A stretch of 64,000 nucleotides of DNA from the NCBI GenBank assembly GCA_964036295.1, contig OZ038465.1, forward strand, positions 24,400,870 through 24,464,869, in the 5' to 3' direction. The translations under genes and the position numbers were made by a program. This DNA is from Plumapathes pennacea (lineage: Eukaryota > Cnidaria > Anthozoa > Antipatharia > Myriopathidae). Positions 1 through 11,051 of this stretch are shown here, piece by piece (the stretch's first letter is position 1; the number at the start of each line of letters is the position of its first letter). The notes below the pieces were generated by a model, which did no database searches, was not told the DNA's origin, and saw nothing but the letters and a program-made list of their open reading frames with translations.

Positions 1-322
1 CATCTTCTTGCTTTGCCTCCTGAACTATTGCGGCGATCAGAGTTTTCAGCTGCTTCGAGCACTGATCCGCGTGGCTTAATGTGTCATCTATGTTCAACTC
101 TGAAGCCCACTCTTCCACATCCTCGGCTGACTCCCCTTTTCCGAACTTCTTGTCTTCGATTGTTTCCCTCAGGTTGCTCACGGCGCTTATGACCTTGTGA
201 AGAGACTCACAGCATCGTTCCGCTGCGTCTCGCTCACGTTTCTCGATGACCTCGGCCGCTTTGCCGATTCTGAAGTTTAGGGTTTCTAGTTTCCCGTTCA
301 GCTCTGTTATTCGTTTCTCCAT
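1..322 (-). CDS. Partial coiled-coil ORF, runs off the window edge
   Basis: An open frame on the minus strand starts at the ATG at 322 and stays open to base 1, about 107 codons without a stop. The protein is rich in Glu, Lys and Arg with heptad-like spacing (for example EKRERDAAERCCESLHKV), followed by an acidic segment EDVEEWASEL. It looks like a coiled coil. Such segments are common in the gag-like region of animal retrotransposons and in other repeat-encoded proteins, but I cannot assign a family. Sequence beyond the left edge is needed. The Harbinger fragment lies beside it on the other strand. Confidence 0.4.
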   Translation of the reverse strand, partial: MEKRITELNGKLETLNFRIGKAAEVIEKRERDAAERCCESLHKVISAVSNLRETIEDKKFGKGESAEDVEEWASELNIDDTLSHADQCSKQLKTLIAAIVQEAKQED

Positions 323-419
323 GATGGCACTCCCGTCGTGGTCGCCACTTTGTCGAAAACGTGTGTCAACGGTCACACATTTCCTAAATACTCTCTTTAC
401 TGTTGATTCAGAGCACGCT

Positions 420-1010
420 TCGCTCGAGACTTATAGATTTGTTTGGGACAGCTGTTTGTTCCCTGGGAACTCACATGATGCCGTAATTTTTCGTTCAACC
501 GACCTCTGGAACTCAATACAAGAAGGTTTTATTCCAACAATTGGTAAAGCTGTGAGGGATATTATTATCCCACCTCTCATTGTTGGAGACTCTGCATTCC
601 CCCTTCGTTCTTGGTTAATGAAGCCATTTACCAATGCTGTATTGAAACCTCAGCATTACTTCAACTATCGCTTAAGTAGAGCACAACTTAAGGGGAGGTG
701 GAGGGTCCTACTCCGGAAAAGTGAAAGCAGTCGAGATCAAGCCCGCATAACCACCCTAGCATGCATGGTGCTTCATAATATTTGTGTTATGCAGGGAGAT
801 GCCATCTCAAGAAAGCTTGATTTATCTGTTGATGAAAATGGTGGAAAGAGGAACAGGGAGGAGTCGAGAAAGTTGCTGCAGATGAGAGACTGTACAAGCA
901 TAAGGGATGCTTCTCATGAGGCAGCTAGAATCGATATGCACTGTGTGAAAAATTATGGCTTGAGAAGCAAACAGGGAAAGTTTGTTAAATCCTACACAAT
1001 CTATTATTAG
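420..1010 (+). pseudogene. PIF/Harbinger (HARBI1-type DDE_Tnp_4) transposase fragment
   Basis: The reading frame carries the C-terminal half of a Harbinger-type DDE nuclease. GDSAFPLRSWLMKPF (around 590-635) holds the second catalytic Asp. It is followed by FNYRLSRA and LKGRWR. In this family a segment with the third catalytic acid (a V-E-N-A-F-G type motif) sits between RLSRA and LKGRWR. Here the two blocks are joined directly, so about nine residues including the catalytic Glu are missing. The N-terminal half with the first Asp is also absent. The following ACMVLHNICV is typical of the family. This is a dead fragment. It belongs to a different subfamily from the three Harbinger elements further along. 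Confidence 0.75.
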
Positions 1011-1080
1011 TGTAGAGGGACATTGGTATATTCACAAATTTCCCTATCCATACACGTAGCATTCACTTTTCACAAACTTA

Positions 1081-1440
1081 TCACAAAATCAGAGCAGTTG
1101 TGAAACATTCAGTCAACTTTATGTGTATTTGACATTGGGGTAATTTGTGAATATCCCTAATAATGTGGAAGTAGTGATTGATTCGGCGGGTGTACCAGTG
1201 CGGATCTCTGTCAATGCATTTAACGTCGGTCCAGCTGGGACAATGCCCTGTCATGTTAGCATGCTCGGCCTCAGCGGAGGTTTGGTAGCCCGCCAGGCGT
1301 ACGTCTCTATCGTGCTCTTTGGTCTGCTCCTGCACTGGTCTCCCTGTCTCTCCAATGTAGACAGTGTCACATTTGCCGCAGGGAATCTTGTAAACCACAC
1401 CGTCTCGCCTACTGGGAGGGACTGGGTATTGTGGGAGTAC
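1081..1440 (-). pseudogene. Penelope-like element GIY-YIG endonuclease domain
   Basis: The frame reads DGVVYKIPCGKCDTVYIGET then GRPVQEQTKEH and ends near RDPHWYTRRI. This is the GIY-YIG nuclease found C-terminal to the reverse transcriptase in Penelope-like retroelements: VVYKIPC, the YIGET core, the EH pair and a late W..R segment. In the family an Arg usually sits shortly before the EH; here that place is Gln (QTKEH), which may kill catalysis. No reverse transcriptase domain is found upstream on this strand (above 1650), so the copy is truncated. The piece at 1409-1645, rich in Ser, Pro and Gln, may be the RT-EN linker but is not alignable by eye. Confidence 0.75.
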
Positions 1441-1645
1441 TAGGTGGTTGCGTGGAGTTGTGTCGGATCTGTAAACAGTCCGTATGCGTGATTTTCAGGG
1501 CAACGTCGGAGAGTCTGAAACCCTCTCTACGTTGGGGAGTACTGCCATGGCTCTGTGGTTCGGCTCTTCCTTCTTGGCGGCTGGTCTGGTCTTGGTGACT
1601 TTCTGCAAGAAAGAGGATAGCCGTTAGATACGAGGGCTGATGCAA

Positions 1646-2369
1646 GGTGTTGTTTGTGACTTACTTTGTTCTTGATTGTTTCGGAGATTCTGCGTTTTGA
1701 GCTTGGGAGTTAAAGGGTCAACAGCTATATTTTCAGCTATACAACAAAGTGATAGTTAATTGTGGGGCTCCGCGCCGAATTGGTTATTTATCAATTTATA
1801 ATCGGAAAACCCGAGTAGGATAATTGTTAATTATTAAAAACTAGAACACAAAATACTCTCCAAAATGATTTTATCTGACGCAGAAAAGACAAGAAGACGA
1901 CTTACCTTCCAAAAATATGAAGATCACATGACTCCCGCAATTATCACATGATTACCTTTTCGAACGGGCTGATAGCTGAATGAATGAAAATTGAGTGAAG
2001 ACATTCTCATGGATCTACACCGCACAAACATTCTGAAGGAGTTTACAAAAATATCCTAAAGTTAAGTACCAAAATTATTGAAAACTTGGACGCTGATACA
2101 GTTGTAAACATCGCATTACGGGGGGAATCACTTTCTTTGCTTGCCATGTGCGACGTTGTGATGCTTCTTGAAACTAAGAACTGGCTGTGCTAAACAAGAA
2201 CTAAAGCTGGAGATGCTTGAACATCAGCAAGGGATATTGAAAAGGAAAATTCTGTTAGCTTCTGTGAGGGCAGAGTCGGTGGCGATGGAAAATTGTTTAC
2301 ATTATGGAGGCGAACCGAAGTAAGCGATCAATCAATGGCTGCCCTATCGACTTGAGCGAAGGTGCACTG
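1646..2369. other. Non-coding stretch, weak short coiled-coil ORF
   Basis: No recognisable gene. A short plus-strand frame around 2185-2325 (KQELKLEMLEHQQGILKRKI) has coiled-coil character like accessory exons of transposon genes. It has no start, splice sites or homologue that I can support. Confidence 0.3.
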
Positions 2370-2636
2370 TGTAGCAAGTCTTCTTTGCAAATTGTTTCAA
2401 CTTTATTGTAAGCGTTTTGTTTCAACAGTGGGATTGAGATTCAACACACAACATCTTTCACTGTGTGACAAAGTAATGACAGTGTAATTTACTTGTGCAC
2501 GTACATTTATGTTCTATAAATACTGTACATGCATTGTAATGTTAACTCTTGGCTCCTGCTTCAGGCTTTAGTGTTCGTCTTTTCATTCAGATGAGAAAAG
2601 CTGGCACTGAAGGATATCAAAATCAGGGTGAGTGGA
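2370..2636 (+). repeat. Dispersed repeat R1, copy 1
   Basis: About 265 bp match 49622-49876 in the same orientation with scattered substitutions and indels. Shared blocks include GACAAAGTAATGA, TGCATTGTAATGTTAACTCT and GGATATCAAAATCAGGGTGA. No open frame or terminal repeat is obvious. It could be a SINE-like or MITE-like family, or a shared gene-derived segment. GGATATCAAAATCAGGGTGAGT resembles a splice donor context in both copies. Confidence 0.75.
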
Positions 2637-2993
2637 CACCAGGGCAAAACGTCTGTGCATGCGATGATTTTTGAACTTGCAGTCTACGTTCTTGAAACAT
2701 GGCGGTCGATGTCTCACCGAGCCATCCCACACTATGTTTGAGATGAGTTAAGAATACACGGACGATCGTGATTCCATAATGTGTTTAGATTTAAGAGGTA
2801 CATTTCCCTCTAAGAAGTCGTTAAGGCGAGTTCAAATACACGTATTTAAGGATTCTGCGGAGGTTTCTGACGGTACGTTTTTACCACCGAAATTCCTTTG
2901 CCAGGATGTTACATAGCTAAAACTTTTCTGCTTCCAAATCCTTTGTTTTTGCAGATCTAGATCTGACGTGAAGTGTGTTAAACTTAGTTCAAA

Positions 2994-3071
2994 ATGCATC
3001 CATGTTCATTCTGCGACATGGATAACTCAGCTTACAAGTACCATTTAATACATGTCAGAGCACACACTTAA
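2994..3071 (+). CDS. Small C2H2 zinc-finger ORF or first exon
   Basis: ATG at 2994 opens a 25-codon frame (MHPCSFCDMDNSAYKYHLIH then VRAHT) ending at TAA 3071. It contains one near-perfect C2H2 finger, C-x2-C-x12-H-x3-H. A zinc finger this tidy in 25 codons is unlikely to be chance. It probably represents the N-terminal exon of a longer gene whose other exons are lost or not recognisable. It overlaps the end of the decayed minus-strand gene at 3045, so the two cannot both be intact. Confidence 0.45.
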   Translation: MHPCSFCDMDNSAYKYHLIHVRAHT

Positions 3072-4681
3072 ATTAGGCGAAAGCTGGTGCTTGATGTGTA
3101 CAAGGAACTCTTCTCCGCAATCCAATGATGTTAATATTCCTAACATGGCTCTGAACTGTGGGCCGTGAATATGGCTGTCCATGATGAGAATGTTTGATTT
3201 CCCATGTCCAGTAAAACAAACTGACATGCCATTCATGATGACAATCGCACACGTGTTCCTTTCCGTGATAAGTCTTTGCAAATGAAACAATAAAGAACTG
3301 TGGTACGTTGGGGTGTGTAGAAGTGATAGAGATGTCAAGTGCTTCTTCTAGATGAGCAGTACCAATAGAGTGATGCAGATGGCATAGGCTTCAGGAACGG
3401 TGAAGTATGGTGCTTGTCCAGAATCTTGAGTTATTTGGTCATAAAACAGAAATCCATGCAACACCAAGTGGAGATTTTTGGTTAAGTAGGAGTTCACCAC
3501 AATTTAGAAGAAATGACTTTGCAAGGAACGGTGCAATGAATGTGCAAGCATTTGAACAATCTCTGCCAAAGAGAGTAGCTTGTGAAAGGTGGGCTGGTAG
3601 AAACCAAAGCATTAATCACCCATCAATAGGAATACAACTCACATCAATTAAGAAAGCTGGTCATTGTGTGGAGAAGGAATGGGTGAAATTTTGGCCAATT
3701 GTGGCTGTGGAACATGAAATGTCTCCAGTTCTTTGTCGATGGAAGCTTCCCAAGCTGGTGTTCCATAGTGTGTGGGGTCTGTGTTGCCAATGATGTGGAT
3801 CTCTTTATTATCACTTTGATGGTCATGTGATGGTGTTGATGAGGAAGCTGGTGTATTTGCTGTTGGTTTTAGGATGCTTTCGTTATATGCTGCTGCAAGC
3901 TTTTCAATTTTTGAAGAAAGGTGCTTTGTACAGATTGGGTATTGGTGACCAGCAAGGTGTGGCGAGAAGTGTGATTGGTGTGAAAACAGGGAAGTCGTAC
4001 TGCTGGGATAATGGGTTAGTGACTTGGCATTCTTTTTAGTTACATATCTTGGAGGCATCAAGTGCAGTATCTTCATTTGGTTGCGAAGTTGTGTAAGCCA
4101 GTGGAAGTGCCCTGGAATCTACAGTGGTGTCAGAGATGGCAAGGTTATACTTTGACTTGTCCCCCCTTTCTATTTCCATTTGTCTCCTGTGGAGTCTAGA
4201 GTAAAATTTGTGTATGTTAAATTTCATTAGTGTGTAAATTAACTATCAACAGTACAATGTATGTATTGTATGCTGTATGTTGTACAAATAGTTTATTGAT
4301 TTACATTGTAGTGTGTGCGAATGAACCTGAATAACAATGCAAGTGTACACTTTTTGTGCTTTCTGTGACAAAGGAATAATTCATGCACAAGTACTGTAAG
4401 AATAGAGAACAGTAAACCTGCTTTGATTTTCCCAGGTTGTGTCCTATAGAATTGATGACCACCAGTAAAACTTTTGCTGCTCTCCCAGCCACTCTTGTGG
4501 GCTCTTTGCCTGAACAGCTTTTTAAGTATGGATGGGTAAATCTGTGTTGAAAGCGTCTGTTGGCCTTTGAACCAGCAATAATTTTAGCCTTGCTTTGGAT
4601 CTCCGTAGATTTGTTGTGTTTCTGGATGCTGCCTCGTAGGACTCCATTCCAAATTTCTTCTCTGTTACAAGGGCCATCCAC
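3045..4681 (-). pseudogene. Decayed multi-exon transposon-associated gene, possible protease-like domain
   Basis: Several minus-strand frames read like pieces of one protein. 4301-4681 ends at a possible donor CAAAGCAG/GTTTAC. A possible acceptor TACTCTAG lies near 4200. A Ser/Pro/His-rich stretch fills 3648-4076. A C-terminal block follows: a Cys segment (RDCSNACTFIAPFLAKSF, about 3555), then, after a frame change near 3330, NTCAIVIMNGMSVCFTG and ILIMDSHIHGP. The Cys...DSH order recalls papain/OTU-like folds in repeat-encoded invertebrate proteins; I cannot name the family. Stops and at least one frameshift show it is dead. Exon boundaries are tentative. Confidence 0.4.
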
Positions 4682-5186
4682 TGTTCTTTCAAGGAATGAT
4701 ATTCAGGGTAGAAGCGCCAATACTAACAGACGTCACTTAACATTGACAGGGTTGAGTGGTTGTAGTGTTTGCGTTACCATGTTGTAAACAAAATTGATAG
4801 TCTTAACATACTGACAATGGAAGAATCCAAATTTCCTGAACGAAATGTGACAGGATAAAGAAAGAAAGTGGAATTATTTTAACAAGTAAATGAAATAAGC
4901 AGGAAAACTCGATATCTTTGCTTGAAGCTTGAATTTTGAAGAATTTTTGAGCGGATTTTTAGCCAGCCTAGGAAGACAGAAATGATGAGAGAATGAGTTC
5001 GGAATGGCTTTGGCATGTTGGGAAGGTCTGATTTGAACATTAGGCACTTTAAGATCCGACGACGCGACGGCATCTGAAACGCCATGGCAGAGGGAGGACT
5101 GTAACCGAGACCGCCATTCTTGAAGCGGGAAACTTGACGTTAAGACTGATCCGCGACGCGACGCGATAAGCCGCCACTTTTTTACC

Positions 5187-6457
5187 ATGCCTTCCTTTAA
5201 AGATGCCCGGGATCTGTCACTTCTCCTTTACCTTGAAGGCATGATTGACGAAGATGAGTTTACAATGCTGCACAATTTGAATACGTCTGGAAATTCTCCA
5301 TATCTTTATGAGAACTATGAAAGATTCCATCTTGAAGACAAGGACAGCTATGAATGCAAGGAGAAAAAGAGATATTCCTTTATTGGCCGAGGCTCTTCGG
5401 ATGCCTGAGGTTTTCAATTGCCACCAAGGAACAGTATGCGATGGGATAGAAGGACTCTGCATCATGTTGAAGCGGTTCGCCTATCCATGCAGATACAGTG
5501 ACATGATACCTTGTTTTGGCAGATCAGTGCCGGAATTGTGCATGATAAGCAACAAAGTGCTCGATTTCGTTTACGAGAATCACAGCCAACGGATAATGCA
5601 GTGGAATCACACCATCTTAAATCCTGACGCACTACAAATTTACGCAAATGCCGTCGCTGCGAAAGGAGCTGCTCTTGGAAACTGTTTTGGTTTGGTAGAT
5701 GGCACCGTCCGTCCCATATGTCGACCCGATAGAAATTAGAGATTGGTGTACAACGGCCACAAGAGAGTCCATGCTCTGAAATTCCAATCCGCAGTGATTC
5801 CCAATGGACTAATTGCCAGCCTCTACGGTCCAGTAGGTATGTTTACGTGTGTTACAAAATAAACATTCCCTGGTGACGATGAATACTCAGGTCATGCGAT
5901 AACTTATTATGGTAATCTTTTTTTTCTAGTATTTTTGACCAATTTTATTTCACAAAACTGAATCAGGGTTGTTCCAGTTTTTTTAGGTTTTACAGAAAAT
6001 GTGTGAAAAATGACTGACAGTTTTCCAAAATTGTAATTTGACAGAGGGAAGAAGACATGATGCAGGGATGCTGCGAGACTCTCTGCTGTATGATGACCTG
6101 CAGCGGTTTGCATTCAACCCAGCTGGTCAACCATTGTGCCTATATGGTGACCCTGCATACCCTCCCAGGGTTCATCTTCAAAAACCATTCAGAAATGCTG
6201 CACTCACCCCTGAGATGGAAGATTTTAACAAGTCCATGAGTACAGTCCGCACATCTGTAGAATGGCTCTTTGGAGATATTATTAATTACTTTAAATTTCT
6301 AGATTTCAAGAAGAATCTAAAAATTGGCATGAGTCAAATTGGCAAGATGTATATTGTCTGTGCAGTATTGCAGAATTCTTTCACATGCCTGTATTCAAAT
6401 TTCACATCTGAGTTCTTTGGATTAGACCCTCCAACAATACAAGAATACTTTTTATAA
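5187..6457 (+). pseudogene. Harbinger transposase, element 1 (two exons, broken)
   Basis: Exon 1 starts at ATG 5187 (MPSFKDARDLSLLLYLEGMI). A deletion near 5358 shifts the frame, which resumes as KRDIPLLAEALRMP. It runs through DGTVRPICRP (first catalytic Asp), a TAG stop at 5737-5739, and NGHKRVHALKFQ. The donor is CAGTAG/GTATGT near 5836; the acceptor TTTGACAG is at about 6044. Exon 2 holds GDPAYP (second Asp) and SVEWLFGDI (catalytic Glu), then KMYIVCAVLQNS. The catalytic triad is therefore intact at the residue level, but the frameshift and stop make the copy inactive. Elements 2 and 3 show the undamaged residues at these places. Confidence 0.85.
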
Positions 6458-6934
6458 ACCCAATTCCTACACTTTTGAATAAGTGAAATGTTCACTGAAC
6501 AAAAAGAATTCAATGTTTATTAACATCATGTAATAACAGCCAGTCATGTTCAGCAAGAGACTCTGATGTCTGCTTGAAACAATAGTTTTGTTTAAGATTA
6601 AAGCACCACATGATCAAACATGTCATGTCTTTCTACATGTATGTGTACTTTCCCAACTGTACAAAAAGCATGGGGAAACAAGAACCAGACTGCAAACTGA
6701 ACTTATTCCAATAGGATATACAACTGTGTATAAACACAAACACAATCCAGGTATCCTGGTACGTGTTCCTATACTCATAATCCTCAACACAACTAACCAA
6801 TTTGGAGAAAATAGCAAGGAGCTCGGGATAACTTTTTCACTGTGAATTTGTCTTAAATTGACATAGGAATGGATTTTAACAAAGTCTAGCTAACCACCAA
6901 ACAAGACTGAAGATTTTAGTAGAAAAGGTAACAG

Positions 6935-7792
6935 TCACTTTTCCTCTTTCTTATGCAGCAGACTCACCAGAGCCTTTGTTTGCTCTTGTTGTTGTTGCAT
7001 CATAAGCATTTGAAAGTTCATCAATTGTTGCTGCTGCTGCATTGCTTTAAACATATCTGTCTGCTGTTGCTGAAACTTCATTTGTTGCTCTAGCTTTTTC
7101 CCCTCGAGCTCTTGCTGCTCTTTTTGCAGTGTGAGTTGCTCCTGTTTGAACACACGGGCCTTTTCTAACTTTTCTGTAAAGTATGCGAATGTCGTTGCCA
7201 CTTCTTCGTTTGCGTTTCTCAATCTTTCTATACAAGTCATTCTTTTTTTGGTTTCCGACAACGTTTCCATAGCTTTTAGCCTCATGCCCTCGGCTTTGGC
7301 TCGATCTTTCTCCATTTTCCCCCTCTGTTCACCACTTCCTTCGTTTTCTTCTACTTCCGCAGTTTTCTCCAGTAAAATGATCTCTTCTAACATATTGTCC
7401 AGTTCGGTAGGTTCACCTGGTAATATTCCACTGGCTTTTTCCTCAGCTCGTATTTTTTTGTATCTGTTTATAAGAATCCCAACATCCCAATCATCCCACG
7501 TCCAACATCCCATAACAATCCCACCATACTCCTCTGACAAGAGCCTTTCTTTTTCTGATATGGATTTTGGAATAGTACTTCTCGGCAGAGCAATACGTCG
7601 TGGGTGCTTGTCCAAAACGTGACTGCTAAACTGTACGAGAAGAATGAATAAAAGTGTCGATAAACAGATGCTATTGGGATTCGGTTCGAAGTGCAAGCTG
7701 ACTGAATTGGTACGAATGCGTAAAGAGTCGAAATTTGTTTAGAAAACTTCAAAGTAAGCCACTTACCCCGATGATTTGCAAGTCGAATTCAT
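6935..7792 (-). pseudogene. Harbinger Myb/SANT-like accessory gene, element 1
   Basis: Convergent with the transposase. A small first exon with ATG at 7792-7790 ends at donor ATCGGG/GTAAGT (7767). The main exon carries HDVLLCREVLFQNPYQKKKG, the conserved N-terminal block of these accessory proteins. After a frameshift near 7500 come EEKASGILPGEPTELDNMLE, a Lys/Glu-rich coiled coil and a Gln-rich tail (several QQQQ runs) ending at 6935. In characterised Harbinger systems this second protein binds transposon ends and imports the transposase. The frameshift makes this copy defective. A stop-free stretch in the other strand here is a shadow. Confidence 0.75.
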
Positions 7793-8297
7793 ATCGAAGG
7801 AACTCGTTCAGAGGACCTGCAACAAAACAACCCAAAACTTGACTTTCCCTTAGCTAACAGGATACTTCAAAGCACAGTGATGGTTGTAGTTGCCATAGAA
7901 ACATACAAACGTTCTTTCTTTTTAATCGCATCGACCAGATAATTGAAGAAATATAAAGTACTTACCACGTTCTGTACAGGACGTCAAACACCCGACTCCC
8001 GCGTTCTGGACTTGAGCATGACGCGGCACAAGTTATAGCACGCATGCGCAATGACTAAAACTGCTGACGACATATTTCCGGTGGCGTCTTACAGCTGTCG
8101 CGTCGTCGTATCTTAAAGTCCCTATTTGCTTGTAAAGTTTTCCATGATGAAATGGTATTGTTTTAAGACATCCTCTTGAACATTTAGAAAAACATAGAAA
8201 AGACTGTTCTGGAATGATTGAGAGTAATGGAGAGTTATTACTCTGTTCCTAACTGTGCTATAATATTTTTTCGTGTAGAACCATGTTGGCCAGTCAC

Positions 8298-9525
8298 CAG
8301 GGTCCAGTTACATAAAAGATTAGTGCCCGGAACCAGGCGTAATTAAGAATTGGTTCATGCTTAGCGTGCGTCTATCGAGTTATGAATGCACGCGGGAAGT
8401 TGGAAGAGCACAAGAGAATCGTAAGAGTTGCCCGAGGCGTAGCCGAGAGCAACTCTAGCTTCACGAGTGCTCTCCCAACTTCCCAAGTGCATCCATAACT
8501 CGATAGATGCACAGCTAAAAACATGAACCAATTCTTTTATAACATAGACACACGAAATTACGAGCGAAAACAAATTTTCGTTTCTGATTGAGCGCAAAAT
8601 TCTCTTTCGATGCGCAAAAGGCAAAACAAACTCTCATTGGATGATTGAAAACACTCCACAACTTACTAACATTTCTGCCAGCTAAAAGTTGATGAGTGTC
8701 GATGAAAAAGATGTCGTTTAATCGACGAAAACACCGAAAGTACTGTTAACCTGGCGTGGTGAAAGCCAGCAGCCTTCGGTGACTTTGGAATTCGTGACGA
8801 TGTAAATGTTTTGAACGGTACAATTGTTGAAGATGAACGCTTCAAGTTGCCGCTTCAAAACAACGTGAGATTCACCTTGAACTATAGCAGACAATGCGGG
8901 TCTGGAGAAGCAAAGTGATCCGCCGAAGATTGTAAACAATCACCATAAGCGAAAGAGATGGAAATGTTTGCCGAGAGGACTTGTTTGTTATTTGAGCTGC
9001 CAGCAAACTGTACTGTAAACACTGCAAGTATAGCGGCTTTCGAAATGAATGAACGCCGTTTCATTTCAAAGCCATCGAAGACTTGACGGATACTTATCTT
9101 TGCTGCGATGGATTTCACTAGTCCATGAGAATTAAGCCGTCGAGAAATAGGTTAGTTTTGATTCATACAATTTCCTGTGCCGACCGTTGAAATACAGAAT
9201 GTTTCAGACTTGATTACTGATTCCCTTTGGGTGCCGGTTTCACTTCATGTAGTACAAATTTCTTCGGAAAATAAAGCTATTTTCTTCTTATTTGTAAAGC
9301 TTTACTTTGTAAACGAGGAAAGCTAAAAAAAGTCGAAAGAAAGGGGCATTTGCTCACGTCTATTATTGAGCACGGGCATGCACGATAAAGTTGTGGAGCA
9401 CGCTCTTTGACCAATCAGAATGTGGCTTATATCGCGACTATGTTATAAATAACAATAGAAATATGTTAATTACCCATTATAAACGCCAAGTCCCGAGCGC
9501 TAATGTTTTATGCAACTGGGCCCAG
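8298..9525 (+). mobile_element. Non-autonomous DNA transposon with GGGYCCAGTT termini
   Basis: Left end CAGGGTCCAGTTACATAAAA (8298) matches the complement of the right end CTGGGCCCAGTTGCATAAAA (ending 9525). The match continues through GATTAGTGCCCGG and GCGCTCGGG. No transposase frame lies inside. Near the left end sits a strong hairpin (8346-8540). No clear target duplication is visible. The right end interrupts the minus-strand exon at 9527-9698, which reads into it. Confidence 0.65.
8346..8540. repeat. Imperfect 195-bp palindrome
   Basis: The left arm (AAGAATTGGTTCATG, ATCGAGTTATGAATGCAC, GGGAAGTTGG) is repeated inverted on the right (CCAACTTCCC, GTGCATCCATAACTCGAT, CATGAACCAATTCTT). The loop is about 60 bp. 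It forms a long hairpin inside the 8298-9525 element and may be its own MITE. Confidence 0.7.
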
Positions 9526-9526
9526 G

Positions 9527-10690
9527 GGTGGGTAGAGTAAATTTGTGTAGGTAGTCTCGAAGACCTGGATCACACTCTAGAATGTGACTACGAGCTTTCT
9601 TGTTGTCTTCCTTACTTTTTAATGATTGTTTAAATTCAACAATTAATGTGCATGTGTCAAGAGTACGTAGTTCATCATGGGATAATCCAGAATACACTCT
9701 GTGGAAAAGGAAAAAAATAGGGTTTATTTGATTCTGGTTTGTTTCTAGATTCAGGACTATGAATGCTGCAGTACACGAGTGTATGTTTAATACTGGTACT
9801 TCACAGTATGTCTTCTATGCTCTGACAATGACATTGAATGTGTTACATCTTTTACACTTTATTGTTTTTCACTCCTAAAGCAGTACCTAAAAGATCACTG
9901 ACAAACATGTTTGAGGTCAATTTTGCATACAAGAAGTATTTACGTGCTAAACATTTGCTGTACACTACATGCAAACAAAACCCCTTCTGTACTTTACTTG
10001 CATAGAGCAGTGATAATGCGTGCACTACCCATATTGAATAGGAAACGCAAATTAATGTACTGACAGAATTACGTGTAGCATTATTGATGCGATTTTTTTA
10101 CAACTGCAGTGTACTTTTCAAGCAGGTCTCTTGTGGCCATTTATGTCTCGTGGGCTGGTACTGTGCCCCAGTGTTCGTCCAGAGTTTAACGCTGTCCTTT
10201 AGGTCCCATGTTGTGCGAGAAATAGCCCCTTATCCTTTTGAAACGCATATGCTTTCTGTGATCTGTTAGAAGAACATAACAATCATACAGGTAGTATATT
10301 TTAGTTCAGGGAGTTGTAGCTTTCAGGTTGTATGTTACTGTAGACCTTGTCTTGTTGTTTCTGGCTGGAGTACATGTGGTTGTGTAAAAAGCAAAATGTA
10401 CAAGTTTGATGGTGTCCCAGTCTACCACTCCATGTGCAATGCAATTTACTGTACCTAAAGTAGGCTAGGATATGTAGTAATACTACGGCTCGCTGTTCTT
10501 GGATGGTCTTTGCCGAGCCTAGAATCATGTCTCAGTATGGAGCTAAGAATGAGCTTGAACAGGCCAGGTTACATGCTTTTCTGCGAAGGCTTTCATGGAA
10601 TGAGGGCTGTAGAGTGTTGTAGGTTCTTCACTGGCGTAAACGTGGTATAGAGCTTGCTGAAAGTTTTTCGCCAATTGTTCAAATGGTTGT
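9527..10690 (-). CDS. Unrecognised split gene, exon fragments
   Basis: The first exon follows a very good acceptor (CATCTTTTCTTACAG, exon from 10690) and reads RQPFEQLAKNFQQALYHVYA and on to 10545. After a frame change it reads SAKTIQEQRAVVLLHILAYF, ending at donor TTTAG/GTACAG (10455). The last exon follows acceptor CCTTTTCCACAG (from 9698) and reads VYSGLSHDELRTLDTCTLIV, EFKQSLKSKEDNKKARSHIL. The donor leaves two bases and the acceptor supplies one, giving an in-phase Arg: phase match supports real splicing. The 3' end is cut by the element ending at 9525. I do not recognise the family; the frame change suggests decay. Confidence 0.45.
9840..10300. other. Non-coding stretch (intron of the 9527-10690 gene)
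   Basis: AT-rich, no repeats or frames that I can support. It lies between the two inferred exons and would be intron. Confidence 0.5.
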
Positions 10691-11051
10691 CTGTAAGAAA
10701 AGATGGGACAAGATTTGTTTGCAATGCAACTGAGTGTGATTAGCCTTTTATTTCTGCCGTAGAGATGATGCATGTACAACACTTCTTGCAAGTAAACAGT
10801 TATTGCTCTTTACAGTTTTGGATCACTTTGCTATGTATGTACTGTAGTCCTATTTGTTTCCAAGTCTTTTCTTACCTTCAAACTGATTCAATTCACCGAG
10901 TGCCGCACTCATATTGTTCCAAATATGTTTGCCCATCATTACATCACCATTTTGATGATCTTTATAGTTCCAAATATTGTGTTTATGTTTTTCCATCGTA
11001 CTTCTTCATCTAGCACAATTCCTCACATCTCTCAAGTATCTGTAAGTTACA

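Larger units (their letters stand above)
5042..8123 (+). mobile_element. PIF/Harbinger DNA transposon, element 1
   Basis: The element is bounded by terminal inverted repeats: AGGCACTTTAAGATCCGACG at 5042 and the complement AGGGACTTTAAGATACGACG ending at 8123. It has 3-bp target duplications ATT (5039-5041 and 8124-8126). Inside are two convergent genes: a two-exon DDE transposase on plus (5187-6457) and a Myb/SANT-like accessory gene on minus (6935-7792). This two-gene plan is standard for Harbinger elements. Both genes are damaged, so it is a dead autonomous copy of about 3.1 kb. Confidence 0.88.
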
